Assembly (NCBI RefSeq): GCF_024138145.1
Contig: NZ_CP099997.1
Location: 2,294,001-2,358,000 of the forward strand
Direction of reading: 5' to 3'
DNA from: Natronosalvus halobius
GTDB lineage: Archaea > Halobacteriota > Halobacteria > Halobacteriales > Natrialbaceae
DNA length: 64,000 nt
Shown here: positions 43,266 through 53,379 of the stretch, piece by piece
Layout of the letters: every line of letters starts with the position of its first letter
Numbering within the stretch: position 1 is the stretch's first letter
Made by a program: the position numbers and the translations under genes
The notes under the pieces: model-generated
What the model saw: only the letters and a program-made list of their open reading frames with translations
Told to the model about the DNA's origin: nothing
Database searches by the model: none

Positions 43266-45316
43266 GCCTCCAGTCGAGTGACGGACCGGGCGCCATCGCA
43301 AACAGTTCCGACCTCCTCGGCGAGACGTTCTACCCGCTCTACGACTGGCTGTTCGACGAGGACAACCAGTTCGTCTCCGACCTGGAGACGAAACTCGCCC
43401 AGGCCCGGATGACCGACACCGTCGAGATGTACCTCTCGCGGTCGCTCGGCATCGGATTCATCGCCGGCCTCGTGCTCTGGCTCATGGGGCTAATGCTGGG
43501 GTACGGCCTGTTCGCAACCGGGGTGATCCAGGTCGATACGATCATCGGCTTCCCCGTCAGCAGCGAGACGGTCCTCGCGATCATCGACACGCTGCGGATT
43601 CCGGCACTGATCGTCACGACGGGCCTGTTCTTCGGGAGCCTCGGGTTCGCCTTCGGCTTCGGCACGCTCGTCGCGATTCCGTACTCGCGTGCGTCGACAC
43701 GCAAGCGCGAGATCAACATGCTCCTGACGGACTCCGTCTCCTACATGTACGCCCTCTCGGTCGGCGGACTGAACCAGCTCGAGATTCTCGAGGCGATGGC
43801 CGAGGCCGACGACACCTACGGCGAGGTCTCGAAGGAGTTCCAGAGCATCGTCCAGGAGACCGAGTACTTCGACGTCGACTACCGGACGGCAATCCGAAAG
43901 CAGGCGATCGAGACGCCGAGCAACGACCTCTCGCAGTTCCTGACCGACATGCTCTCGATCGTCAACAGCGGCGGTGACATGGAGAGCTTCCTCGAGGACA
44001 AGAAGGAAAAGCACATGCGAACTGCTAAACAGGAGCAAGAACTCACCCTCGAGACGCTCGAGCTGTTCGGCGAGATGTACATGACGCTCTCGCTGTTTCC
44101 GCTCCTGTTGATCATCATCCTGGTGATCATGCAGATGGTGCCGGACGCGGACGTCGATCCTAACCTGTTGTACATGTCAGTCTACGGACTTATCCCGCTC
44201 ACGGGAGCGGGCTTTATCGTCCTCGTCTCGACGGTCAAACACGACGAGCCCGGCGACGGCTACCTCGGGACGTCGAGCGAGGACAGCCGGATCAAGCACG
44301 AGCACGATCGCGGCCTCCTCAACCTGGGCCTCGTCGAACAGTACACCGGCGCTCACCGCGTCTTCGACCGGATCAAGAACCGAGAGGGCACCCACGAGAC
44401 CGTTAAGGTTCTGCAGGCACCGCACATCTTCTTCCGGGACAACCCGCTGTACACGCTCGCGCTGACCGTGCCGGCCGCCCTCGTCGTCGTGACGACGGCA
44501 ATGGTCAACGGAAGCGCGCCGACCTCGTGGGAAGGGATGAAAGCACGGCCCGTCTGGGGCACGTTCATCTACCTCTACGCGCCGCTTTACATCACGATGG
44601 TCCCGCTCTCGATCTTCCGGGAGTGGAACGTCATCTCGCGAAACGCCGTCGTCAAGACGCTCTCGGAAGACTTACGAAAACTCGCGAGCGCGAACGACAC
44701 CGGCCTCACGCTCCTCGAGTCGCTCAAGTCCGTCTCTGAAACGACCTCGGGGCGGCTGGCTCGAGAACTCGAATTGATGCACACCAAGGTCAACTACGGG
44801 ATGAGCCTCTCGGAGGCGCTCGTCGAGTTCAACAACAAGTACCACATTCCGCGGCTGGCCCGGACGGTCAAGCTCATCACGAAGTCCCAGGAGGCGTCGA
44901 ACCAGATTTCGGCGGTGTTGCGGACGGCCGCCCGCTCGAGCGAGAATCACGACGACATCGAACGGGAACGAAAGTCCAGGACACGGATGCAGGTCGTCAT
45001 CATCATCATGACGTTCATGACGTTGCTCGCGGTGATCGCCATCCTCCAGACCCAGTTCATCGGGACGATGGCGGGCCTCGAGACGGGCGGCAGCGACGTC
45101 GACGCCGGGGCGAACAGCCAGCTCGCGGACGCCAACTTCAGCGAGAACGTCGACATCGATCAGCTGTCGTTGCTGTTCTTCCACGCGGTGACCTTGCAGG
45201 CCGTCCTCTCGGGGTTCATCAGCGGCTACATCCGCGACGCCGACCTGTTGAGCGGGTTGAAATACGTGATCATCCTCTCGACGATTGCCCTGGTCGCCTG
45301 GGCGCTGGTGGCCTGA
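43262..45316 (+). CDS. Type II secretion F-family membrane protein, double domain (PilC/TadC-like)
   Basis: 684 residues, ATG overlapping the ATPase stop by four bases (ATGA). Two T2SSF domains each with a cytosolic helical bundle between transmembrane pairs: first around residues 130-260 ('LLTDSVSYMYALSVGGLNQL'), second around 470-580 ('LSEDLRKLASANDTGLTLLE'). Eight to nine hydrophobic segments. Platform protein of the pilus-like machine. Confidence 0.92.
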   Translation: MSLQSSDGPGAIANSSDLLGETFYPLYDWLFDEDNQFVSDLETKLAQARMTDTVEMYLSRSLGIGFIAGLVLWLMGLMLGYGLFATGVIQVDTIIGFPVSSETVLAIIDTLRIPALIVTTGLFFGSLGFAFGFGTLVAIPYSRASTRKREINMLLTDSVSYMYALSVGGLNQLEILEAMAEADDTYGEVSKEFQSIVQETEYFDVDYRTAIRKQAIETPSNDLSQFLTDMLSIVNSGGDMESFLEDKKEKHMRTAKQEQELTLETLELFGEMYMTLSLFPLLLIIILVIMQMVPDADVDPNLLYMSVYGLIPLTGAGFIVLVSTVKHDEPGDGYLGTSSEDSRIKHEHDRGLLNLGLVEQYTGAHRVFDRIKNREGTHETVKVLQAPHIFFRDNPLYTLALTVPAALVVVTTAMVNGSAPTSWEGMKARPVWGTFIYLYAPLYITMVPLSIFREWNVISRNAVVKTLSEDLRKLASANDTGLTLLESLKSVSETTSGRLARELELMHTKVNYGMSLSEALVEFNNKYHIPRLARTVKLITKSQEASNQISAVLRTAARSSENHDDIERERKSRTRMQVVIIIMTFMTLLAVIAILQTQFIGTMAGLETGGSDVDAGANSQLADANFSENVDIDQLSLLFFHAVTLQAVLSGFISGYIRDADLLSGLKYVIILSTIALVAWALVA

Positions 45317-45317
45317 G

Positions 45318-45794
45318 ATGACGCGCCGACGCCCCCACACCGTCTCGGTTTCGCTCGACACGAGAGGCCAGACCACCCAGGACTTCGCGGTCGGCATCGG
45401 GGTGTTCCTGCTCGCGGTCGCGTTCGTGTTCTCGTTCGTTCCGTCGCTGATCACGCCGTTTTCGGCGTCGACGGCGCCGGAGTCGGCCCAGGCCGACCGA
45501 ATCGCCGGTGAAATCATTACGAAGTACTCGAGCGGGGAGGCGAACGAGCTCGATCTGGCAGCACTCCAGGACGCCGATCCCGACGGGCTCGCGGAAATGG
45601 GGCTGCGAGACACCGGGTCGGTTCGGATCGATCGGATCAACGTGACGGTCGTGAACGCCACTCGAGAACCCCAGTTTGGCGTTGGAAACGAGTACCGGGG
45701 CCAGTCGGCGGGTAGTGCGACGCGGATCGTGACGGTGTCCGACCCGTCCCACGACTGCGACCCCGCCTGTCGACTCGTCGTGAGGGTGTGGTAA
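45318..45794 (+). CDS. Prepilin-like protein 1 (DUF7287-like)
   Basis: 158 residues from ATG 45318, two bases after the upstream stop. 'DTRGQTTQDFAVGIGVFLLA' at residues ~14-33 resembles the euryarchaeal class III prepilin signal (RG-Q-x-S/T-x-D/E), followed by the H-domain. A C-x4-C pair ('DCDPAC') sits near the end. Family name from memory of haloarchaeal pilus clusters. Confidence 0.75.
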   Translation: MTRRRPHTVSVSLDTRGQTTQDFAVGIGVFLLAVAFVFSFVPSLITPFSASTAPESAQADRIAGEIITKYSSGEANELDLAALQDADPDGLAEMGLRDTGSVRIDRINVTVVNATREPQFGVGNEYRGQSAGSATRIVTVSDPSHDCDPACRLVVRVW

Positions 45795-45796
45795 CC

Positions 45797-46438
45797 ATGA
45801 GACGAAATACACGAGAAACACCGACGTCGACCGACCGCGCCCAGGCATACACGCTCGAGGGATTCATCGCGGCGTTCATCCTGCTGATCGCGGTGCTGTT
45901 CGCAGTGCAGTCGGTGGTCATCACGCCATCGTCGGGCGGAGCGGTCGACCGCACGGCCCAGGCCCAGCAACAACAACAGGTCCAGGACGCGTTGATCATC
46001 GCCCAGCGGGAGCACGACCTCTCGCGAACCGTTCGGTACGTCGACCTTAACTCGAGCGACGGCTTCGAGGAGTTCCACAACCACTCGAGCGGCGTCCAGG
46101 GGGTTTACTCGACGGCGGCGTTCGAGAACGTGTCGACCCTGGGTGCGATTTTGAACCAGCACCTAGACGCCGGACAGAGTTACAACGTGGAGTTACACTA
46201 CGAAAACGAGTCCGGAGAGGCGGCGTCGCCGATCAAACTCGTCAACCAGGGACCGCCCTCGAGTACGGCGGTGACGGCGAGTTACACGGTCGTCTTGCAC
46301 GACGATCAGAATCTGACCTCGCCCGATTACGAAGATCGGACCCTCGGCGAAATCGAGGGGACGGCTGGGTATATCCCCGATATCGACGACGATGGTGGCC
46401 TCTACAACGTCGTGGAGGTGCGGGTGGTCGTATGGTGA
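45797..46438 (+). CDS. Prepilin-like protein 2 (DUF7288-like)
   Basis: 213 residues from ATG 45797, two bases after the previous stop (ORF open from 45788). Signal-like 'DRAQAYTLEGFIAAFILLIA' with the H-domain at residues ~22-42. A Gln run (QAQQQQQVQDA) follows. Many N-x-S/T sequons in the globular part. Second of five adjacent pilin-like genes; same operon. Confidence 0.72.
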   Translation: MRRNTRETPTSTDRAQAYTLEGFIAAFILLIAVLFAVQSVVITPSSGGAVDRTAQAQQQQQVQDALIIAQREHDLSRTVRYVDLNSSDGFEEFHNHSSGVQGVYSTAAFENVSTLGAILNQHLDAGQSYNVELHYENESGEAASPIKLVNQGPPSSTAVTASYTVVLHDDQNLTSPDYEDRTLGEIEGTAGYIPDIDDDGGLYNVVEVRVVVW

Positions 46439-47298
46439 GAGCGCGATCGACTCGAGAACCGACGCGAGACCACGAACGCGGTCAACTCGTCCTCATCTCG
46501 GCGATCACCATCGCGTTCATCCTCCTCGGCGTCGTCGTCGTGTTCAATGGCGTCCTCTACACGCAGACGCTCTCCTCGAGTGCGTCGGGACAGACCGTCT
46601 CGGACGCCGAGCGGACGGCAGCAGAGGTGACACAGGGGGTACTGACGGTAACCGAGCATCGAGAAGCGGTGGTCGTCCATCCGGACGACAGCGGCCCGCT
46701 CCTCGACGACGTCAATTCGTTCCTGGACCAGTATCAGAACCAGACGGCAGCGAATCGGCCGGCGATCGTCTCGAGCAACGTGTCGACAGTGAATGGAACG
46801 TACGCGACCGCGAATCTCTCCGCCGAGCGAAACGTGTCGAACGCCGATATCTACGGAGTGGCGCTTACGCTCGAGAGCGTCGACCTCAATGATAGTGAAA
46901 ACGTCACCGTCGAACTGAACGGAAGCCCAGACGTCACGATATCGGAGAACAACGGCACCCTCGAGATCGAGCGAGGAGACGACCGCTGTGAGATCGAACT
47001 CGACGGAGAGCCGGCGACGATCGACTTCGTCACGGGAACGGTCCACGGTGCAGAACGGACGACGTGTTCGGCGAGCAGGCTCCCGCCGGCGAGCGCCGAC
47101 CTGGTCGTTGCGCCCAGTGAGAACATGAGCGGCGTGCAGCTCGAGGTGCTTTTCGCCGAGGGAAGTGCGCCGGCAGACTGGGAGGACGATGAGGACGCCG
47201 TCGTCGCGATCGAAATCGACCTCGAGTACACCACGAACGACCTCACGCAGTCTCGAACGCTCGAGGTGCCGATGCCACTGGGGGTGTCCGACTCGTGA
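46432..47298 (+). CDS. Prepilin-like protein 3 (DUF7261-like)
   Basis: 288 residues from ATG 46432, overlapping the previous gene by seven bases. 'HERGQLVLISAITIAFILLG' gives the RGQ signal and H-domain near residues 14-40. The large globular domain carries Thr/Ser/Asn-rich beta sequence and one Cys pair (in 'DDRCEIEL' and 'TTCSAS'). Largest of the five. Confidence 0.75.
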   Translation: MVRARSTREPTRDHERGQLVLISAITIAFILLGVVVVFNGVLYTQTLSSSASGQTVSDAERTAAEVTQGVLTVTEHREAVVVHPDDSGPLLDDVNSFLDQYQNQTAANRPAIVSSNVSTVNGTYATANLSAERNVSNADIYGVALTLESVDLNDSENVTVELNGSPDVTISENNGTLEIERGDDRCEIELDGEPATIDFVTGTVHGAERTTCSASRLPPASADLVVAPSENMSGVQLEVLFAEGSAPADWEDDEDAVVAIEIDLEYTTNDLTQSRTLEVPMPLGVSDS

Positions 47299-47771
47299 TC
47301 GAACCCGAATCGAACGACCGCGGCGTTTCCATCGCCATCACCCACGTTCTCACCCTTGGCATCACGACCGTCCTGATCGCCGGGCTCCTCATCTCCGCCG
47401 GGTCGCTCCTCGAGTCCCAGACCGATCGTAGCGCCCAGCAATCGCTCGAGACGATTGGCGAACGACTCTCGGGCGAAATCTCGAGGGTCGACCGACTGGC
47501 AACGGAAGACGGGACGACCGAGTTGACCGTCGACCACCCGTCGATGGTCGCCTCGAATCGCTACACGATCACGTTACTGGATAACGAAACGTGTGCGGAG
47601 GAACCGTTACTCACAGACGCGACGAACTGCATGCGACTGAGCGCACAGAGCGCGGACGTTGACGTGTATGTGCCGGTCACTGCTCCCGTCGACGATGGAA
47701 GTTCGGTTTCAGGTGGCACCATCAGAATCGTCCACGACGGCGACAAAGTCAGACTCGAGCGTGATCGCTAA
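47295..47771 (+). CDS. Prepilin-like protein 4 (DUF7266-like)
   Basis: 158 residues starting at GTG 47295, overlapping the previous TGA by four bases (GTGA). 'NDRGVSIAITHVLTLGITTV' is the signal/H-domain region. Contains 'NETCAEEPLLTDATNC', a possible disulfide. Confidence 0.75.
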   Translation: MIEPESNDRGVSIAITHVLTLGITTVLIAGLLISAGSLLESQTDRSAQQSLETIGERLSGEISRVDRLATEDGTTELTVDHPSMVASNRYTITLLDNETCAEEPLLTDATNCMRLSAQSADVDVYVPVTAPVDDGSSVSGGTIRIVHDGDKVRLERDR

Positions 47772-48520
47772 TGTTTGGTCGTACCCCCTCCACCCACGAC
47801 CGCGAGGACCGCGCCGTCTCCGAGGTCCTGGCGTTTATCCTCGTGTTCACCATCATCATCGGCTCGGTGACGATGGTGTCGGTCTTCGGGATGCAGTCGC
47901 TGACGAGCTACCAGGAGGGCGAACAGTTGCGCAACGCTGAACGGGCGATGGACGCCCTGAGCGACAACTTCAACGACGTGGTCCGGTACGACGGCGTGAC
48001 GGCTCGAGCGGGCGAACTCAACCTTCGTGGTGGATCGGTGTCGACGGCGCACGAGGGGACGGAGTTGGCGATCGAGATCGAACGCAATGGATCTCCAGAC
48101 GCGGAGTACGACGTCACCACCGGCGGCCTCGTCTACGAAGCCGGCAGCGGCACCGACACCATCGCCTACGAGGGCGGCGCCATCTTCCGCGGCGACCACA
48201 CCGGCAACGTCGCCCTCCAGGAGCCCATGCTCCGCTGTCAGGACGGCTCCGGTACCGCCGTCATCTCCCTGCTCGTCATCGACGCCGAACCGCGGACCCT
48301 CCAGAGCAGCGAGATCAACCAGCTCCGTCTCATGGAGTCGAAGACGACCCGGCGAACCTACACCGGAGTCGACGAGGTGAGTATCACCGTCGGCGACTCC
48401 GAGTACGAGATGGCCTGGGAGCGAACGCTCGAGGAGCGTGGATTCGGAGGAGAATGTACGTTCAGCGGCGGCGACGGCCGCGTCACGATTCACGTCGTCT
48501 ACGCGGACCTCGAGTACTGA
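47771..48520 (+). CDS. Prepilin-like protein 5 (DUF7289-like)
   Basis: 249 residues from ATG 47771; TAATG overlap with the previous stop. 'DREDRAVSEVLAFILVFTII' is the RAVS-type archaeal pilin signal, followed by a hydrophobic helix. Two Cys in 'LRCQDG' and 'GGECTFSGGDG'. Last gene of the operon; the stop is inside a 16-bp repeat. Confidence 0.78.
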   Translation: MFGRTPSTHDREDRAVSEVLAFILVFTIIIGSVTMVSVFGMQSLTSYQEGEQLRNAERAMDALSDNFNDVVRYDGVTARAGELNLRGGSVSTAHEGTELAIEIERNGSPDAEYDVTTGGLVYEAGSGTDTIAYEGGAIFRGDHTGNVALQEPMLRCQDGSGTAVISLLVIDAEPRTLQSSEINQLRLMESKTTRRTYTGVDEVSITVGDSEYEMAWERTLEERGFGGECTFSGGDGRVTIHVVYADLEY

Positions 48521-48551
48521 ACGTCACATCAAACTGAGTACTGAACGTCAC
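48512..48551 (+). repeat. 16-bp perfect repeat over a stop codon
   Basis: GAGTACTGAACGTCAC at 48512-48527 and 48536-48551. TGA of prepilin-like 5 (48518) is repeated 24 bases later in frame. A third partial GAGTACT is at 48561. Confidence 0.92.
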
Positions 48552-48569
48552 GCTAACTTCGAGTACTAC

Positions 48570-50033
48570 TCACTTCCAGTCGCCCGTCAACATCACCCGA
48601 TACCCCGCGCGAGCGCCGAGCGCCTCGACTCGGTCGGCGTGGTCGGTCGAGGAACCCGCGGTATTGAGGTAATAGCCGTTCGAGAGTTGCCGACTCCGCG
48701 GGAGGCGTGTTGCACCGTCCTGGCCGACGAGAACCGGGAGATCCAGGACGCCGTCGGTGTCGTGGGTCTCCGGCTCCGATTCGGGCCACGGAACGCGGAC
48801 GCCCGAGAGCCCCCGCTCCAGGAGGAACTCGGTGGCGTGGACGAGTGCCCCTGTCGAGGAACCGTGGCCGATCGCCCCGATCGAACCGTGGTCGGCGAAG
48901 AATCGAGCGACGTATTCGCTATCCTGACTGTGATCGTTGCCGTCACCGGCGTCGTCTTCACTGTCACCGTTGCTGGCGTTATCATCGCTATCCTGACTGT
49001 CATCGTCGCTGGCGTCACTATCGCCATCCTGGCTGTCACCACCACTATCATCATCACCGTCGCCGACGCCGACGCCGACGCCGACGCTGGAGGCCTCGTC
49101 GGAGTCACCGGTGTCGCCAGTGTCGATTCGAGTCGACGAGTCGGTCGACCGGTCGTGAGCCGAATCAGTCGACCGGTCGTGGGCCGAATCGGTCGACCGA
49201 CCGTGTAACGAGGAACGCGACCGCAAGTCACCTCGCTCGTCGGAAGGACCGTCCAGGAACCGGTCGCGATACTGAACGCGTTCTCGAGTCGACGAATCGG
49301 TGTTCTCGCTCTCACTCTCGCTCTCGCTTTCACCCTCGCCCTCGGCCTCATCCTCGTCTTCGCCCTCGAACGTCGGCACCCCGGCGTCGACGTTCCTGGA
49401 CACGGATACGGACCCGGTTCCGGTCCCCGAGAACGAATCGACCAGGTGTTCGAGCAGTCGGTCGACGGCGGCTTCCAGTTCGTCGGTGTAGGCCGCCCCG
49501 GTGACCACTTCGAGGTCGCCGACGAGCGATTCTCGCACCGCCGCGCGCTCGACGGCTAGCCGGCGGGCGACGGTCGCTCTGGAGTGGCGCCCGAGGCGCC
49601 GCTCGAGCGCCCGTCGCTGGTAATGTTCGAGCAATGGCTCGAGCGTCTCCCGGCGGCGAAGGTCGCAACGGCGGGTGTCGATCGAGTCCGTTCCAGCGAG
49701 TAACACCGCCTCGCGGCCGTCGGTGTAGATCGCTCGATCGACCCCGGTTTTGACGAGGCACGTCCCGAGCGCCGAGAGACGATCGCTCGAGGGGAACGCG
49801 CTCGCCGGATCGACGGCCACGAACAGCGCGGGGGTCGCCTCGATCGAACAGACGTACTCGAGTGTGGTTCCCACCACCGGGACGTTTCGCCGGCAGTCCT
49901 GGATGGTGTCCCAGCCGAGGGCGCTCAGCAGCATGTCGACGATCGGCGTCGTTTCGGCGAGCGTCTCCGGCGGCGCGGCTTCACACAGGAGCTGTATCCG
50001 GGTAACGAACGTCTCGAGGCGGTGGGTAGACAT
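48570..50033 (-). CDS. Protein with a degenerate HsdR_N-like nuclease fold, acidic linker and C-terminal domain
   Basis: 487 residues from ATG 50033. N-terminal ~165 residues follow the layout of the type I restriction HsdR N-terminal/COG4748-like nuclease fold ('TPIVDMLLSALGWDTIQDCR', then strands, then 'CLVKTGVDRAIYTDGREAVL') but the expected D...ExK is replaced by E ('TTLEYVCS') and 'FVAVDPAS', so catalysis is improbable. Residues ~215-370 are Ser/Asp/Glu/Gly repeats, including 'STDSAHD' three times. The C-terminal ~115 residues ('FFADHGSIGAIGHGSSTGAL' ... 'YRVMLTGDWK') are a separate conserved-looking domain. Located between the pilus operon and the chemoreceptor. Confidence 0.6.
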   Translation of the reverse strand: MSTHRLETFVTRIQLLCEAAPPETLAETTPIVDMLLSALGWDTIQDCRRNVPVVGTTLEYVCSIEATPALFVAVDPASAFPSSDRLSALGTCLVKTGVDRAIYTDGREAVLLAGTDSIDTRRCDLRRRETLEPLLEHYQRRALERRLGRHSRATVARRLAVERAAVRESLVGDLEVVTGAAYTDELEAAVDRLLEHLVDSFSGTGTGSVSVSRNVDAGVPTFEGEDEDEAEGEGESESESESENTDSSTRERVQYRDRFLDGPSDERGDLRSRSSLHGRSTDSAHDRSTDSAHDRSTDSSTRIDTGDTGDSDEASSVGVGVGVGDGDDDSGGDSQDGDSDASDDDSQDSDDNASNGDSEDDAGDGNDHSQDSEYVARFFADHGSIGAIGHGSSTGALVHATEFLLERGLSGVRVPWPESEPETHDTDGVLDLPVLVGQDGATRLPRSRQLSNGYYLNTAGSSTDHADRVEALGARAGYRVMLTGDWK

Positions 50034-50135
50034 GTGCGCTCAGTGGAGGATACTCGGGTAGGTATCCCGGGGTGACAACTTAAACGACACTGTTCGGAGG
50101 TGACCTGTTCTCAGTCGTGATAATCACGGGAGAGG

Positions 50136-50142
50136 ATTTATT
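50136..50142 (+). promoter_or_regulatory. TATA-like box of the chemoreceptor gene
   Basis: ATTTATT, 26-32 bases before ATG 50168; supports that start over GTG 50117. Confidence 0.55.
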
Positions 50143-50167
50143 GTGGGTGATACCTGTCTATGACCGT

Positions 50168-52843
50168 ATGTTAGGCCCGGTCCGAAAAGTCATTCCCAAA
50201 TTCATCAGACGGCGATATGCACTCAAGTTCGCTATCGTGCTTCTCGTCATCGGTCTGTCTGTGGGGGCAATGGGGTATCTGGGGACGAATCAAATCGCAA
50301 ATGAAGTACAGTCGCAGGTGCAGAACGATTCCGCAGAGTTGGCACAACAGGAGGCTCGGAACGTCGACAAGTGGAACCAGTTGAACGTACAGGCACACAA
50401 ATCGGCTGAAGCGACGCTGACGACGGGTGAAACAGGAGAGTTGCTAGGTGCACGAAACTCGATGTCAGCCCATAGCGTCCACTACGTCGACCTCAACAAC
50501 AACGTCACCCACAGCACGGTGGGAGACATTAGCGGGAAGGCTCCTGCAGAGATCGCACGAGACCACAGCCCCGAAAATGGTGAAATTACCTGGGCAGCGG
50601 AGTTCGCCAGGATCGAGCCTCACTACGAGAGCAACGATGACCCGCTCAAATCTGGAGGCGAAGCTTTCGGCCAGCGGGTTTCGAGCCTCAACACCAAGGT
50701 TGCGATCGTGCCACACGTCGCGTCCGATGGGACGCTCGTGTTGAGTTACATCACGAGTGTCGATGGGAAAAACGAGTTCATGGTCTCCTCCCTCGAGATC
50801 GGCGCGTACACTGATGAGATGATCCACAACGAAAACGAGGGTCGAATCTCGTTCATCGTCATGGAGACCGGCGACGGCGACGCCCAGGTCGTCATGGACC
50901 CAAGCGAAAACGTCTACCTCGAGGAGTACTCGACGAAGGACTTTAACCTCAGTGCAGTCGGGCTCAAGGGCGAGCACTTCTCTATCGACGAGCCGAACGA
51001 CGCACTCGCGTCCGCCGTTGGCAGCGATTACGGAAACGAACCGTACATCGGCGCGGCGGCTCGCGTCACCGAGGACAGCCCGTTCCTCGTCGTCATCCAC
51101 ACGCCCGAGTCCGAGGCCTTCGGCTTCGTACAGGACGTTCAACAGTACGGCATCTACGCCTCCATCGGCGGCATCCTGTTCGTGATGCTCATCGGCGGCG
51201 TCATCGGGCGCAACACCTCGCGTTCGATCGACCGACTCACGACGAAAGCCGAGCGAATGGAAGAAGGCGACCTCGACGTCGAGTTCGAGACCCAGCGCGT
51301 CGACAGCATCGGTCGGCTCTACGCCGGATTCGCCACCATGCGCGACTCGCTGAAGAACCAGATCCAGAACGCCCAGGACGCCCGCGAGGAAGCCGAACAG
51401 GCCCGCGCGGAGACCGAGGCGATCAACCGCCACCTCGAGGCGAAAGCCGACGAGTACCGCGCAGTCATGCAAGAGACCGCCGAGGGCGACCTCACCGCCC
51501 GGATGAACGCCGACACCGACAACGAGGCGATGCAGGACATCGCCCTCGAGTTCAACGCGATGGTCGCCGAACTCGAGGAGACGACTGCCGGCGTCAAGGC
51601 CTTCGCGACGGACGTGGCGACCGCCAGCGAGCAGGTCACCGCCTCGAGCGAGGAGGTTCGCTCCGCCAGCGAACAGGTCACCGAATCCGTCCAGGAGATT
51701 TCCGACGGTGCCGAGCGCCAGAACCAGAGCCTCCAGTCGGTGAACCACGAGATGAACGGCCTCTCGACCACGATCGAGCAGATCGCGGCCTCCTCGAATC
51801 AGGTTGCCGACATCGCCGAACGCACCGCCCAGACGGGCAAGCGCGGGCGTGATGCCGCCGAGGACGCCATCGAGGGCATGGCCGAGATCGAATCCGAGTC
51901 TCAGTCCGCAGTCGAAGAGATCGAACGACTCGAGGCGGAGATGGAACAGATCGACGAACTCATCGAGTTCATCACCGAGGTCGCCGAACAGACCAACATG
52001 CTGGCGCTGAACGCCAACATCGAGGCCGCTCGCTCGGGCGACTCCGGTGAAGGGTTCTCCGTGGTCGCCGGCGAGGTCAAGGAACTGGCCGAGGAGACGA
52101 AGACGGCGGCCGAAGACATCGAGGAGCGACTCGAGGCGATCCAGAACCAGACCGAGCAGACGGCGACCGAGGTGCAGTTGACCAGCGACCGGGTGGCCGA
52201 ACACACCGACTCGGTGCAGCGGGCGGCCAACGCGCTGGACGAGATCGCCGACTACGCCGGCGAGACCAACGTGGGCGTCCAGGAGATTTCGGCGGCGAGC
52301 GAGGAACAGGCGGCGTCGACTCAGGAAGTCGTCTCGATGGTCGACGAGGCTGCGACGATCTCCGAGGAGACTACCGCCGAGAGCGAGAACGTCGCTGCCG
52401 CGGCCGAAGAGCAGACCACGGCCCTGACCGAGGTCTCCCGTAGCGCGAGCGACCTCGCGAACCAGGCAGCACAGCTCTCGGAGGCCCTCGACCGGTTCGA
52501 CACCAACGCCCAGCCGGCGCTCGAGTCTGGGGGCGTCGACGACCTCGAGAGCGAGGCAATCGCGTTCGACGACGCGACCCCGTCGGTGACGGATGCGCCA
52601 GCTACCGACCAGTCTGAGCAACAGACCGAAGAATCGAACCCCGTCGAGATCGGGGCCGGAAGCGGAGCGGGCGGCGATGGAGCGGGCGACGGCGGCGAGA
52701 CCGACGACGTCGATTCCGTCGACTCGGCGGGCGTAAACGAGTCGACGCTGGCACTCGAGTCGGAAGTCGAAGCCGACGACGGCGACGGCGACGACGAATC
52801 AGACGATAGCGACGACATGTTCACGTTCGGTAACAGCTCCTGA
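50168..52843 (+). CDS. Membrane methyl-accepting chemotaxis transducer (Htr/MCP)
   Basis: 891 residues from ATG 50168. Layout: TM1 ~17-39, external sensor of Cache type ~40-325 ('[18 protein letters not shown]' ... '[17 protein letters not shown]'), TM2 ~328-350, HAMP ~350-400 and a second HAMP ~430-480, then the signalling domain with the hairpin '[20 protein letters not shown]' near residue 595-615. Gln/Glu-rich heptads flank it as methylation regions. The C-terminal ~110 residues are Asp/Glu/Ser-rich and lack a recognisable CheR-binding pentapeptide. It precedes the che operon on the opposite strand, so it probably feeds that CheA. Confidence 0.95.
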   Translation: MLGPVRKVIPKFIRRRYALKFAIVLLVIGLSVGAMGYLGTNQIANEVQSQVQNDSAELAQQEARNVDKWNQLNVQAHKSAEATLTTGETGELLGARNSMSAHSVHYVDLNNNVTHSTVGDISGKAPAEIARDHSPENGEITWAAEFARIEPHYESNDDPLKSGGEAFGQRVSSLNTKVAIVPHVASDGTLVLSYITSVDGKNEFMVSSLEIGAYTDEMIHNENEGRISFIVMETGDGDAQVVMDPSENVYLEEYSTKDFNLSAVGLKGEHFSIDEPNDALASAVGSDYGNEPYIGAAARVTEDSPFLVVIHTPESEAFGFVQDVQQYGIYASIGGILFVMLIGGVIGRNTSRSIDRLTTKAERMEEGDLDVEFETQRVDSIGRLYAGFATMRDSLKNQIQNAQDAREEAEQARAETEAINRHLEAKADEYRAVMQETAEGDLTARMNADTDNEAMQDIALEFNAMVAELEETTAGVKAFATDVATASEQVTASSEEVRSASEQVTESVQEISDGAERQNQSLQSVNHEMNGLSTTIEQIAASSNQVADIAERTAQTGKRGRDAAEDAIEGMAEIESESQSAVEEIERLEAEMEQIDELIEFITEVAEQTNMLALNANIEAARSGDSGEGFSVVAGEVKELAEETKTAAEDIEERLEAIQNQTEQTATEVQLTSDRVAEHTDSVQRAANALDEIADYAGETNVGVQEISAASEEQAASTQEVVSMVDEAATISEETTAESENVAAAAEEQTTALTEVSRSASDLANQAAQLSEALDRFDTNAQPALESGGVDDLESEAIAFDDATPSVTDAPATDQSEQQTEESNPVEIGAGSGAGGDGAGDGGETDDVDSVDSAGVNESTLALESEVEADDGDGDDESDDSDDMFTFGNSS

Positions 52844-53379
52844 GCGGCTCGATAATCGAGTCTGCATCGAATCGCCGTTTTTCTGTTTCGTTCTCGTTAT
52901 CTTTCGTCGTTTTTCGCCGCCTCGACGTCGCTTCCCGAGACCGGATAAGGATCCATTGCTCGAGGACGAGCCGGCACGTGAATCGTCGAGCATGCGTCCA
53001 AGTCCCCGAGAACCAGCGAGTCGACGCCGACAAAGCCGACGGCAGAGGCGGACGACACTGCGCCACACGACGACCACGACGGTGACGACTCGTCGGACGG
53101 CTTTACCTCCGTGAGGAGGACGACAGTAGTCGTTAGAACAATGCACCCATCGGTCCCAGCAGTCAGACGGAACGGTAATCGGTCACCCTCGTCACCGACG
53201 ACGTCGAGGCGGCGGTCACGCTCTTCCGATGAATCGTCGTCAAGACACCGAGCCCGGCCAGAATCGCGACCTCGTATCCGTCGACCTCGAGCGATCACGA
53301 TCGATCGACGACGAGGCGTTCGTCGAGACGAAGCAGTCGGTCCGGACGTTGCTTCGGTAGCCGCCACGAGAACGGGAGA
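52844..53379. other. Intergenic region, no confident gene
   Basis: 536 bases between the transducer and cheR. A short ORF (53229-53360, 43 codons with ATG to TAG) has plausible acidic composition but no other support. AT-rich T-runs after the transducer stop (52875-52920) may terminate transcription. Confidence 0.45.

Noticed and set aside
50465-52621. 718-aa minus-strand open frame opposite the chemoreceptor
   Set aside because: Antisense artefact of a GC-rich coding frame.
53229-53360. 43-codon ORF (ATG to TAG) before cheR
   Set aside because: No coupling, no recognised motif and no promoter evidence; left within the intergenic description.
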